Below, piece after piece: positions 21,714 through 32,367 of a DNA stretch of 64,000 nt (position 1 is its first letter; each line of letters opens with the position of its first letter). The notes below the pieces were generated by a model. That model had not been told where the DNA came from and ran no database searches. It saw nothing but the letters and a program-made list of their open reading frames with translations. Source of the DNA: Escarpia spicata (taxonomy: Eukaryota > Annelida > Polychaeta > Sabellida > Siboglinidae); NCBI GenBank assembly GCA_963995525.1, contig OZ023206.1:63881204-63945203 (forward strand), in the 5' to 3' direction. The translations under genes were made by a program, and so were the position numbers.

Positions 21714-24254
21714 TTAATGTTATCTGATGTGTCTGTCTTGAACGATGACTCCTCTAATTTAGGTATTGCAACAATGCCCTTAATGTCTAGTAGGCTCTCC
21801 GAAGTTATCATAATGTATTCTTGATCTACCAGAGGTAATCTGTCAGAAAAGTTTATTTCGGGTATGGCGATAACTGAGTGAAGAAAAACTTGCCTGCTCG
21901 AGCCGCCATCCTTCGCAAATTAGGGATGGTCGTCAAACTTGGTTTGTTCGCTCTGTCGTTGATTCCCACCGATAGGATCACAATATATGGATGTGTGCCA
22001 TTGGTCTCTGCAGGATGCATCATCATATGTTCGAGATTCCTAATTTTGGCTCCAGGGTAGCTGTCCACTTGGATGTCTCGTTCCTACGATTCTGTAATCC
22101 TAGAAACGTTCGAGTCACCCAGAATAACGACACGTTTTGTGATTATCGGTGACTTCCAGCTGGAGTTCTTGCACTGTGTGCTTCTATGTGTGGAGGGCAC
22201 AGTAGAGAATCGTTGTGCAGGAGTAGGCGAAGGGGGTAGTCTGTGAATTATGGTGTGGTCCACCCGTGGTCTGGAGACAGGTTGGAAAGAATAAGAATTG
22301 GAGTGAGGTGGAAGCTCCGGAGAACACGATTGTCTCGGTAGTGGCGGGAAAGAGTTGGGAGAAAGGGATGGAGAAGAGGTGGCAGACACGTTAGAAGGCT
22401 CACGTATGGCCTGATGCAGGGATGGTGTGGTGATAGCAGCTGCTAAAGCGGGAGTGGTGATGGTAGTAGAACATATCGGCGGTGACCGGTGATAGAGAAG
22501 TGGTCTGCCGCTTACGACCTGCAGTCGAAGTAGGAGAAAGCTTGGTCCCTGATGTATTAACCGTGGACAAGGAGAGATATGAAATTGGTGGAGTGGATAC
22601 GACAGTGAAGTAGAGCGGTGCTTGCGTGAAGCCAGTGGGCTTGTGTGCCGATGTGAGAGGGGTTGTAGCCATACCTCATCTGTTGGTAGTGTAGTCGACG
22701 AGCTGATAATTGCCTTCTTCCTTTGCTGTTTGCGTGGTGGCTTTGTTGTTGTGAGCGTAGAACTGCTTGGCAAAGGAGTTGTCTCTGTTTCGCACTCTGA
22801 GTGCTCACCGTCCGTAGCTGTATTGTTCTCGTCAATGCTGTCTCTCGTCGACGGTTGTGACGATTGAGTGGTTGAGTTTTTTCGCGAAAGCGTGCCCATC
22901 CTTCCTTCGCCCTGGACACAGTCACGGAATTGCGTCAGTAGTTTCCCGTACATGTTCCTTCCGTGTCCGTCGTGTTCGGTGCCCCAATAGTTGTCAGATG
23001 TATGACTGATGAAGTTCTTTCCTTCAGATGTGTCGAGTCTTCTCGCGAAGGACGGGGCGTGGTCGAATTTCCACTGGAAGATCTCCCACTGGAGATCCTC
23101 AGCTCGATGATTCCACTTGTTGTCGTTGGCCGGGAAAATCCTTGCTATCTTGTTTACCTCCGTCGTTGTGCGAGCAGCGAAAATGGCGTCGGCGGCTGCT
23201 GGCATGTCGTAATATACAGCCTTGGCAAACATTAGTGCGTGGGTCCCGGACGGGAAGCAAGCGTTGTTGAAGGCATCCTGAAAACAGACTTGACAAGCGA
23301 AAGCATTGCTAGCAGGGTCGCCACATCGTCTTATGTCCCCTATCGTGTCTTCGGAGGAGGGAACACATTATCTTTGTTTATTATGGGGGCCGCCCGATGT
23401 TTCTGAAACATCACTTTGGATGGTCCTGCCTTGGCATAGCCAACCAATTTGGTTAGATTATTTTGTTCAAACGCAGCGACCCTACCCGAATTTGGAAGTC
23501 GAGACCAAACTGGGGGTGATGGTGGGATACCAACCCCCTTGACCTTTTGGGCTAGAACGTTCCTACCATTTGAATTGGTAAAGACAAGGGGTCGAACATT
23601 AATCCTTGCCCCATTGCCGGAATGGCTTACTGTACGTTGTGCCGAATGTTGTCAAAGCTGGGCGTGAGTCTTCGAGTGGGTCTTGGCGTGACCCTCGAAT
23701 GTCCGCTGCACCGGGACAGCTGACGTGGAACGGACAGGCTGATTTCTGTGCAACGGAGCGGCTGACATTGCAGAGAAGGGCCGTCTCTGTTCCCACCCCT
23801 CCTGCCTAGAGATATGTTTCTCAAAGCTGTTCCGAATTCCGAAACAGTGGAATTTTGCAACTTCCGACCAAAATTATCTCGAGCCCGACCGAGCGCTGTA
23901 TGACGGGCCCTGGACATCTCGTCCTTGGAGGCACGAGACTTTCTCGATGTCGAAAGGATTGAATTTAGCGTGGTGAGGTAGTGGTCGTGAATAATCACTC
24001 CTACCTGTTTAGCCCAAAATCGACTTAGTGTTTGAATCCGTTTGATGATATCTAGCTGGCCTGATGAAATGGTTCAACTCAGCTATTTTATGCAAGAAGG
24101 CTTTAACGGGAGAGCCTTCTGCTTGTTTACTCATGATCGATATATGGTGGATCATCTGTAGCAACTGGAATAGGTGTTTAGCCAAGTTAATATTGTTACC
24201 AGTCTGGCCGTCTTCCTTATTCCGAGTGCCCTTGTAGTGGCGATTATAAGCCAT
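21701..24254 (-). pseudogene. PLE first ORF: NADAR-like + SGNH-like domains (broken)
   Basis: Starts at ATG 24254, about 30 nt after the hammerhead. Pieces in order: 24254-24009 (SPVKAFLHKIAELNHFIRPA), frameshift, 23998-23627 (GVIIHDHYLTTLNSILSTSR), stop-bearing part, then an open frame 23367-22087. That frame holds a NADAR-like domain (about 23322-22915: DPASNAFAC, FPSGTHALMFAKAVYYD, DNYWGTEHDGHGRNMYGK), then a Ser/Thr/Pro-rich linker, then SGNH block I ILGDSNVSRI (22111-22119 for GDS). An in-frame TAG at 22084-22086 follows; the same frame resumes and gives block III VILSVGINDR (21955-21966). A frameshift near 21857 leads to INFSDRLPLVD and a stop at 21701. The RT frame overlaps this end by about 13 bp. 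Confidence 0.75.
22915..23322 (-). other. NADAR-like domain inside PLE ORF1
   Basis: About 136 residues matching the NADAR (YbiA/DUF1768) layout: SN plus aromatic near the start, HA....KA helix, R(I/L) after a helix, KF, then D.YWG....G.N..GK.L...R at the end. The family consensus has Glu in the S-x-E-H motif; here it is S-G-T-H, so the putative catalytic acid is replaced. NADAR proteins act on ADP-ribose- or riboflavin-intermediate-type N-glycosides; the role in a retroelement is unknown. Confidence 0.65.
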
Positions 24255-24283
24255 ACTACGAATTCCAAATTGAATTTCTCTCT

Positions 24284-24331
24284 CAATTTACCGACCGGTT
24301 TCGACTGAATAGTCTTTATCAAGGTAATTTG
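24284..24331 (-). ncRNA. Decayed type-I hammerhead ribozyme of PLE
   Basis: Minus strand, 5' to 3': stem I strand CAAATTACC, core TTGATAAA (consensus CTGATGA), stem II GACT-ATTC-AGTC, GAAA, very short stem III ACC/GGT, cleavage triplet GTC, stem I return strand GGTAAATTG. Stem I pairs at 8 of 9 positions. Two core bases deviate from consensus, so self-cleavage is probably lost. Hammerheads with minimal stem III are known in the terminal repeats of Penelope-like elements, and the position at the 5' end fits. Confidence 0.8.
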
Positions 24332-24357
24332 AATTTTTGAGGTAGGTAATTAAATAT

Positions 24358-26210
24358 ATCATCATCATCATCGTCATTATCATCATCATCATTGTGCAGC
24401 CGTAGTGTCCCGTGGTTGGGCAAAGGCCTCAGCATGTCATTTCCAAATCTGCCAGTCTTGCGCTATCCTCTGCCAGAAGATGCCCTCGTCTAGTTCGTCT
24501 CGTCACCGTCTCGCCGGTCTTTCTCTAGATCGTTTCCCTTCGTAAGGTCTCCAGGTGGTGATACGCGATGTCCATCGGTTATCTCGTAGTCTGCTGATAT
24601 GCCCTGCCCAGGTCCACTTCTGTCTTCTGATTTGTGCTATCACGTCTATGACCTTTGTCTTCTGTCTTATCCAGATGTTTCTCTTTTTCTCTCCTGATAT
24701 GTGATGTTTAACATACTTCTTTCCATCTTTGTTTGGGCGGCTGCTAGCTTGTTCTTTGCTTGGACGGTGAGTGCTCATGTTTCCGCGGTGTATGTCATCG
24801 CTAGAAGTACGCATGAGTTGAAGACTTGTCTCTTCAAGCAGGCTCCAAAGTTACCCTTGAAGATGTCGCGGTGTTTGGCGAATGCTGTCCAGCCAGCGGT
24901 GATCCATCTTTGAATCTCCTTGTCTTTATTGTTGTCTCTCATACTGTATCGCTGTCCCATACATACGTAGCTTTCGATGTTATCTATATGCGTCGTTTTG
25001 ATATATATTGGTTTGTCATGTTCTAGCATCACTTTCGTCTTCGAGATGTTCATCTTTAGACCTTGTTTTTCACTTTCATCAGCTAGCTCCTGCAGCATGT
25101 TTTGTAGATGTTGCGGTCTAGTAGCGCATATGAGTATGTCGTCGGCAAAGCAAAGATGGCTGAGATATTCTCCGTCTATCATCAAGCCTCTGGTTTCCCA
25201 GGTCAGTCTTTGGAATATGCTTTCGAGTGTTGCCGTGAACAGTTTGGGCGATATGGTGTCACCCTGTCGTACTCCTCTCTTGATGTTGATCTTGTTGCTC
25301 TTATTTTTTGTAGTTGGACTCTCACCGAGCTGTTGATGCAGATGTCTTTCGGGAGATCGATGTACACATCTTCTATCCCCTGTTCTTGAAGGGAGGTCAG
25401 TATTGCCTGGGTTTGCACCGAGTTGAAAGCCTTTTTGTAGTCGACGAAAGCGATGCAGACCATATTCTCGGCACTTCTCTTTCAGTTGGTTTACGACTTG
25501 TATGTGGTCTGTCGTTGAATATCTGCTTCTGAATCCTGCTTTCTTTCGTGGTCGGTTTTCGTCGAGTGTCTTCTCTAGCCTATTCGTTAATATCTTTGTG
25601 AGTAATCTGTAGATGTTTGATAACAGACATATCAGGGTCTTTCTTATTTCCCTTTTTGAAGATTATCACCATGTTTACGTTCGTCAATGCTGTGGGTATT
25701 CTTCTTTCTGACAAGCATTTAGTATACAGCTTAGGTGGTGTCTTCGAGATGGTATCTTCTCCTGCTTTTAATGTTTCAATGTTTACATGGTCGGTGCCTG
25801 ATGTCCCATTCTTCATATTTCTAAGCGCTACTGCCACCTCCCATGGTGTTATATCTGGTACCTCTTTCGGATCGGTGTGAATTATGGTATTCTGTTCACT
25901 GTCGCATAGCTCGGTGTAGATTTCCTCTATTCGTTCCATGGCCATATCTTGGTCTTGTATTTCTGTACCCTGCATGTCTTGAAGTGTAATTAATTTGTAT
26001 CGGCCTAGTGCCTGTGTCCTTTTTGTTTTCTTCAGGCTCTTTGATGACATAATTGTTTCTCGTACGTTCTCTTGGTTGTACTTTCTGATGTCCTCTTTCG
26101 CTTTATTTTTGGTGGTATTCTCGTCATTACGCTCATGGTGTCGATGTGTCTAGTTCCTGTAGTGTCTCGAATCGATTTCGCAGTTCGAGTTGGAAATCGA
26201 TATTTTTTCT
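24358..26210 (-). mobile_element. RTE-clade LINE, 5'-truncated and broken
   Basis: Minus-strand fragments in order: ELRNRFETLQELD (26.19 kb), RNMKNGTSGTDHVNIE and MVIIFKKGNKKDPD (26.05-25.58 kb), FVDYKKAFNSVQTQAI (25.46-25.20), LCFADDILICATRPQ with the RT catalytic FADD (25.15 kb), GLKMNISKTKVM, then the RTE C-terminus RRQKWTWAGHISRLRD and DEGIFWQRIAQDWQIWK (24.6-24.45 kb). Ends in a (GAT)n tail at 24358-24395. Several frameshifts and stops. RTE identity rests on the WAGH-R-D-W tail and the simple-repeat 3' end. Confidence 0.85.
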
Positions 26211-26335
26211 TATATATATATGTATGTGTGTGTGTGTGTGTGTGTGTCATTATGCCTGTTTTAGCATAGCGCATCGGCGTTCGCACAGACGCACACACAC
26301 ACACACCCCCCCCCCCCTCTCTCTCTCTCTCTCCT
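26211..26335. repeat. (TA/TG)n, (CA)n, poly-C, (CT)n microsatellites
   Basis: TATA-TG run at 26211-26248 and CACA-C10-CTCT at 26290-26333, bracketing about 40 bp of unique DNA at the 5' edge of the RTE. Confidence 0.9.
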
Positions 26336-26937
26336 TCCCTATCTCTCTGCGAAAAAATCAACGTATTTCCACGTTGGAATATTTCATTCGTCTACCATGA
26401 AGCTGCAGATCTCCTTTCACCATTTCACTGACAACAGTGCAGTCTTGCAAGGAACTGTGAGAAACTAATTCACATAAGAGTTACTGGTGAAAATCTACCC
26501 CGCGGTAGAAACGACACAAGCCTTGCTGTGACCCAGCCTCGTGTGTTACCGATACACACCTGTCGACCGGATACGAGAGAAGAAGGGAAACTGAGTGACG
26601 CGGTGTGTGTGAGCTTAGTGAGGCGAACGAGACTAAGTACATAAGTATAGACTTTTGAGTTCAGTTATACACACAATAGAACAAAAAACCTGCGCATTAC
26701 GTTATTAAATTGTGCGTAAAAGCGGCATGTGAACATCAAAGTCCAGGCCGACCCATTCAGAGGCGGGAAGAAACAATCCTTTAAACTCGGTAACGTGTTG
26801 CATGTTCTTTTGGATGCGCGTGCAGAACTGGAAAACGCAGACATACAATGTGCAAACAACATGTCGACAAGCGATTTCTGTTCTCGGAAGCCGGTGTTAG
26901 ATGGTAAATCAATTTTAATTTTTTATTTAATTGATTT
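26336..26937. other. Intergenic, nothing recognised
   Basis: No coding motif or repeat recognised on either strand. Confidence 0.5.
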
Positions 26938-27425
26938 TTAGGGATTATTGTACTTCGAAATTCTCATTCTGTCCTGCACTGTGTTATGTAGCCAAGTATG
27001 GATGTAACGAACATCGATTATGGAACAACTTGTCCTGGCCTTCTGGTGCACCAGTAGTGACCTCAGGGTGTTGATAGGTTTGTGGTACACTGGTGTGTCA
27101 TCGGACTTGAAAATCCTTGCCAATTATTCTGATTGTTTACAGATGTAGGGCAGGCAGTGTTTTCTTCTAGTGGTTTCTGTGGTGTTGTACGCCTTCTGTC
27201 TCCTTGGTGTAGTGATGTTAACCACCCATGGTTTGTAACCGTTCGCTTTCAGTACTTTCTTGATATGCTCCACCTCTTTGGCCTTGTCCCCATCTTCTGC
27301 TACCAGGCTGTCTGCTCTTTGTAGGAGTCTTCTCACTACCAATCGTTTGTGCTCTATGTGGTGATTACAGACCCAGTTCAAATACTGATCTGTCCTTCTC
27401 CAGCTTGAGTCACATGACAGCGGTC
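26938..27425 (-). mobile_element. Second Penelope-like element, linker fragment
   Basis: Minus strand reads HTDQYLNWVCNHHIEHKR, VVRRLLQRAD, KVLKANGYKPW, then INTLRSLLVHQKARTS after a frame change. TDQYLNW..HH..EHKR and TLR.LLVH.K are the segments between RT and GIY-YIG in Poseidon/Neptune-type PLEs. RT and endonuclease parts are not seen here. It differs from the 19.7-24.3 kb element, so a second family or lineage is present. Confidence 0.75.
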
Positions 27426-27945
27426 TTGTGACGCACCCGTAACGTCATTCTGCCGATGAAGGCTGCGAGAAGCAGTCCAAATATCCAAAAGAAGAGAAAT
27501 CATGTTTGTTGTGAGGTAATTATGTTATATTACAACAACCAAGAAACCGGATCTTCAATCCATTCAAAGAATAGCCGATGCATTCTATTGCATTATGTCA
27601 TGCCTTGCCATTCCCACCCGTGTCGTGCCTTATTACATTGTTTGATCTTACGACGTACCCCAACAGGTATATAACTAACATGTGTGCTATGATTGTGAAA
27701 TTAGTATTAGATACTAGGCGGGTGGTTTTTTAAGTTGTTTCTCTGTAAATAGAAAATATTTCAATATAATTTAATAGTATAACTTGCTAGCTCGTTAACA
27801 TTGAACGCAATTAATAACATGTTAAGGGAATTCCAATACCAGGTGTTTGGATTAAAGACAACATCAACGTCAAAGTGCCATATACGTGTTGTGTGTATTC
27901 TAGCCGTGCACCCGCACTAATTGAAGCGCAGATGACTCCCGAAGC
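27426..27945. other. Intergenic, nothing recognised
   Basis: AT-rich; no supported feature. Confidence 0.5.
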
Positions 27946-28320
27946 AACAACACCACACCCAGACTGAAACAGCGGTTACTCGCATGACGTCACCGCTGGA
28001 ATTACCGGTAAGCCGGGCTGTAAAAGATGGCCGCTCGATCAAATGGACGATGACAAATTAAGCGGTCTTGGAAGAGCGTCGTGACCGATACGTCTTGCTG
28101 AATTTTTATGACGGACTAAGCCTCTAATGGAGACGCCATTGCGCGGGGAATTTGCGTTTTTGCTGCGCTGCCATAATTTCGGAACGCCGTGGAAAGCCGC
28201 CTTAATGAATTGCGGCCGCCCGGCAATTGAAACGGGGACGAGTTGGATTGAACGCGGCTTTCGGCGGATTAAGGCTGCCGTTTAGACAATGGTGATGAAT
28301 CGCACATGGTCGGGCGAGTA
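27946..28320. promoter_or_regulatory. Candidate non-coding regulatory island
   Basis: Non-repetitive, CpG-containing stretch with TGACGTCA, TTAATGAATTGCGG, CTAATGG and ATTTTTATGAC motifs, no frame on either strand. Its composition resembles the 16.2-kb and 52.3-kb islands. Inference only. Confidence 0.3.
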
Positions 28321-29079
28321 GCTTATGAGTGTATATGCGATATACGACAGCAACGGCCCATGCATGTGATAAAGTGAAGGCTATGTACTTATAGTGTTCC
28401 GTTCGAAATACACTAGGAGGTTTTGACGGATTTATGAAACCGAACGGACCCGACCTGAAACACGCTTTACTCCTACTACGCCCTAATTGCTATGAGAAAC
28501 AGAATATAGAAACAATCCGGAATAGATTCGAATGATGTATATGTATTCGAACCGATAACGGTCCATAGTTAAACATGTAATTCTTGGGAATCGGCCGGAC
28601 AGTTTTAGCACGACAACATCTGTGCGTATAAACAGCGCTGCAAACTTCTCCAGACTGTGACATATCATATAGGGCCTACCGTGCTCTGAAAACAACGCGC
28701 TCAAAACTCACCCAATGAAGTTTATTGCACATAAGATAAAGGTAAAGTGTTTTATTTCGGAATTGTGTAATACAGAAAATAAATGAAAGACAAAGCGTAT
28801 ACAATCTGTACAATTTCTGATTGTCAGCAGAGCCAAGGCTGTTACCAGTATATATGGGTATACAATATTATAACAGAAACAATATAACTTGAACCAATGA
28901 TAATGGTAAATTGAATTATCGTATATACTAGGTGCAATTAATAACTATAAGCAGACAGTTAATACATTACCATAAATATTAAGTAACAGTAGTGACGTGG
29001 TTGGTAGACCAAAACATGAAGAAAAAAAATTATTTTCACATAATATATATATATACATTTTATAATGTTTAATAATAAA
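28321..29079. other. AT-rich intergenic, nothing recognised
   Basis: No feature supported; the last part may be decayed LINE. Confidence 0.5.
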
Positions 29080-29911
29080 AAACAACCTAGAACAGATGTG
29101 AATATAGTTTTGAATTGGACAAACATTGAGCAAGTATCATATACAAAATTCCTTGTAGTAACCATTGACGAAAACTTAATATGGAGAAAACACATAAAAA
29201 CGGTTGAATCAAAAGTATAAAAAAGCATAGCAGTTTTGTATAAAACTAGGCATGTTCTTGATTGTCAAGCGTTACACACATTACATAATAACACTTGTTG
29301 AACCATAAATGTCATATTGGTGTAAGATCTGGAGAAATACTATCAATCTAGACTCAGAAAACTATTTATGTTACAAAAAAAGCTATACGGATTATTTATA
29401 ACCTTAATTACCATGATCATACATCTGTATTTTTCAATTTCTCAAACATGCTTAAATGTCATGATCTTGTTAAATACAAGACTATGATCATACTTTATAA
29501 AGCAAACAACCATTCTTTAAATGGTCGTGTTCAAGCATTATTTGAACCAACCGCAGCTATACACAGACATGATACAAGACAAAGCAAACTGTTCTATGTT
29601 AAAAAGACAAACACCACCCTCCGACTGCTGTCAATCACCGTCAAGGATATAAAAACGTGGAACAATTTACCAAATAAACTGACTCAACTTCCAAGTTTAA
29701 CCCAATTTAAAAAAGCAACCAAGTTCTTATTACTTTCTACATATTTGTGAATTGTTAATTGAAGGTGACATTTTGTAATTGTAACACAAGCACTAAAAAG
29801 TTGTGAATATTATTTTGTAATTTATATATAATTCCTGTTGTATTTATTCATTTTTTTTAGTTCGAGAAGGGCGCAGCAACACATAAGTCTAAGACTTCAG
29901 CTATGTCCTTT

Positions 29912-29980
<69 letters not shown>

Positions 29981-30050
29981 ACCATACTGTGCATGTATTA
30001 TGTCGTTGGTGTTGTTGAATAAACGTTCATTCATTCATTCATTCATTCAT
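29080..30050 (+). mobile_element. CR1/Rex-like LINE 3' end with (ATTC)n tail
   Basis: Plus strand shows decayed RT thumb-type sequence (FLVVTIDENLIWRKHIKT at 29140-29200; LRKLFMLQKKAIRIIYN-like near 29354) then the C-terminal block RHDTRQSKLFYV...TWNNLP at 29448-29750. After a 3' UTR containing a (CAG)n run (29911-29980) it ends AATAAACGTTCATTCATTCA (30019-30050), a typical LINE tail. Confidence 0.75.
29911..29980. repeat. (CAG)n trinucleotide repeat
   Basis: About 23 uninterrupted CAG/AGC units inside the LINE 3' UTR. Not in a gene frame. Confidence 0.95.
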
Positions 30051-30172
30051 ATAAAACAATAATGTTACATTACAGAAGAACAATCCTGTAATGAGAATGT
30101 AATATGAAGTAGTATTTTCATCAACCGTTTAAGACTAATCAAATAATAGAAATCCTAAAAGTGATAACACAT

Positions 30173-30712
30173 TTAATATAGCGTAGTATCTTCATAGACA
30201 TAGTGTTTTAAGACATTTGACTTTAGAGAAGATACCAACCTGGTAATATTCGGTTTATTTTGAATATTAGGCAAAATATTGAACCATACCATCGGCCTAT
30301 CGCATGACAAACTATTTGATGATCGTAGGGTAGAACTGCTGATTGGACGACTATGCCTAAGTTGCCTTGTGTCACGATTGTGAACATTACAGGTTAGTGT
30401 AAACATATTAGATAACTACATTGGCAGATTGTTATGACAATAATTATACATACATTTCGCAATTTCTATTTCACAAATAACCTTCAATTCTAATACATTT
30501 AACGACGTGAACAGTGGATGAGTGTGCTCATGGAAACTAGTTCGAAGATACTACGAACACTTTTTTCTGCATAACGAATAAGTTCTCTCTTTGTGTAGCT
30601 TTTATGTGTAGATCCCCAAAGGTTTATTCCATATGTCAAATATGGATATACTAATGCATAGTAAATTGTCTTCAGGGATTCTATAGGAAGAAAGCGATTC
30701 ACTTTTTTATAA
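30173..30712 (-). mobile_element. LINE 3' fragment, opposite orientation
   Basis: Minus strand reads [20 protein letters not shown], then INLWGSTHKS and YAEKSVRSIF (30.7-30.5 kb), then NRDTRQLRHSRP and VWFNILPNI (30.4-30.17 kb). RT C-terminal motifs of CR1/Daphne-like LINEs. Lies tail-to-tail with the plus-strand LINE; 5' truncated at the GT-rich microsatellite. Confidence 0.75.
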
Positions 30713-30721
30713 TAATAATAA

Positions 30722-31012
30722 GCGTGTGTGCGTGTGTGTGCGTGTGTGTGCGTGTGTGTGCGTGTGTGTGCGTGTGTGTGCGTGTGTGTGCGTGTGTGTG
30801 CGTGTGTGTGCGTGTGTGTGCGTGTGTGTGCGTGTGTGTGCGTGTGTGTGCGTGTGTGTGCGCGTGTGTGCGCGTGTGTGCGCGTGTGTGCGCGTGTGTG
30901 CGCGTGTGTGCGCGTGTGTGCGCGTGTGTGCGCGTGTGTGTGTGCGCGTGTGCGCGTGTGCGCGTGTGCGCGTGTGCGCGTGTGCGCCTGTGCGCGTGTG
31001 TGCGTGTGTGTG
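30722..31012. repeat. (GCGTGTGT)n microsatellite
   Basis: About 290 bp of GTGTGTGC octamers changing to GCGCGTGTGT and GTGCGC hexamers. Open frames on both strands are repeat artefacts. Confidence 0.95.
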
Positions 31013-32367
31013 TATACCTGTGTACAGTATGCTTGGAGGAACGTCATGTTACTCGTGTCAATGGTATGTAGGCCAACATCGAGTGCATGATCCCATAAAA
31101 TCCTGGCTCCAAATAAATTGTGTCCGCGTGTGTTGGGCAATATGTGGACCGGGTATTAGTGACAGCTGCTCGCTGATATATTGATACATATATGGTTGTC
31201 GATATTTCTATAGTTTTAAATAGTCATTCATTAAAGCACATTTTGGTCGGCGAGATGTTAGAATTAATAATAGTTCATAGTAGCATGTTCTTACAATAAA
31301 CCAGACCTTAAATTATCTGTACATTTTAGAAACCTTGTAAAAATATCGCATGGTTTTAACCAGGTGTAACCACTTCCGCTGAAATCATTAATATAAAACA
31401 GTTTTTCTTTGTTCTTAAAATAAATATAAGCTTTCCTTTAACCTGGAAAGCACCATTTCTCAGTAGCCGTCAAGCATCATGCAGCCGTCAACCGTCCAAC
31501 ATGGAGAAATCACTTTTCACGTTAATATCATCCAACCATCTTCCGCAAACAAAATAACAATTAAGATAATTCTTATATGTGTCAAAATTGCATTGCCACT
31601 ATCAATCGTGTGAGGTGCCTTGCTATGGTAATCACTTGTGTGCGCCCCTGTTCACCACGGAACCGTTCATGGTATCATGCTTAGTGGTTTTGTTCTGTTT
31701 CGCCTCTGAGTCAGAAATCCTGCTGATTTAGACGCACAACACATTTTATTGACGCTATTATTATTAACGTTAAATTCGTTAATGTTAAGTAGTCAATGTA
31801 ATTAAAGCATCTCACCCCAACTCAATGTGTTATTATTGGAATTTGGACATATTTATTCCGTTTACACGCGTAAGCAAATCATTTGTAACGTACACGATAT
31901 TAATTAACATTAGTGTAAACCTATCCCTGGAGGAGTACATCACTCGATTACAGTGGAGAACTGGAGAACTAATCACTTAATTCTCTAGTAGGAGAAAAGA
32001 AAAGCCTTCTAAAAACGTAGCATTAGGAAAACACGTAGGTAAATAAATTTAAATAGCTTTCGTTCTGTTTTTTAAATACAATTGGTAGATCAGAGGCCAA
32101 TGGTCGAAGGAAGTGTATGAATGTATAACGAGGTGAGTGAACCTCGACACCTAAGAGGAAATTATATTATGATGTGCCAAAGTTAGCACATTAATAAACT
32201 CCTGGTTTTATTCTCCACTATAATTGTTTCGCAATGTTTACCGTGGTTAGATTAATCTTAGAACCTTAGACAATTAGACTAGGTATTAAGCCTGTTTTTA
32301 ATTTACGTTTGAGTGTTTGTACGACACATCAATAATCTAAAAATAGCTGTATGTTTAATTAGTTTTT
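31013..32367. other. Intergenic with one R3 copy
   Basis: AT-rich. 32075-32160 is the inverted copy of the 12685-12770 repeat. Nothing else recognised. Confidence 0.5.

Larger units (their letters stand above)
19752..24340 (-). mobile_element. Penelope-like retroelement, near full length, inactive
   Basis: Order on the minus strand: decayed hammerhead ribozyme (24331-24284), first ORF with NADAR-like and SGNH-like domains (24254-21701), then reverse transcriptase and GIY-YIG endonuclease (21713-19752). RT plus C-terminal GIY-YIG and a hammerhead in the terminal repeat are hallmarks of Penelope-like elements. The second terminal repeat at the 3' end is not seen. Each ORF carries stops or frameshifts, so the copy is dead. 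Its 5' edge is within some 20 bp of the simple tail of the RTE on its right. Confidence 0.9.

Noticed and set aside
21698..21716. Programmed -1 frameshift between PLE ORF1 and RT
   Set aside because: The frames overlap by only about 13 bp with no slippery heptamer or clear pseudoknot, and other frameshifts nearby are plain decay.
29838..30062. Poly-Ser frame over the CAG repeat
   Set aside because: Lies in the 3' UTR of a LINE fragment and is repeat-driven.
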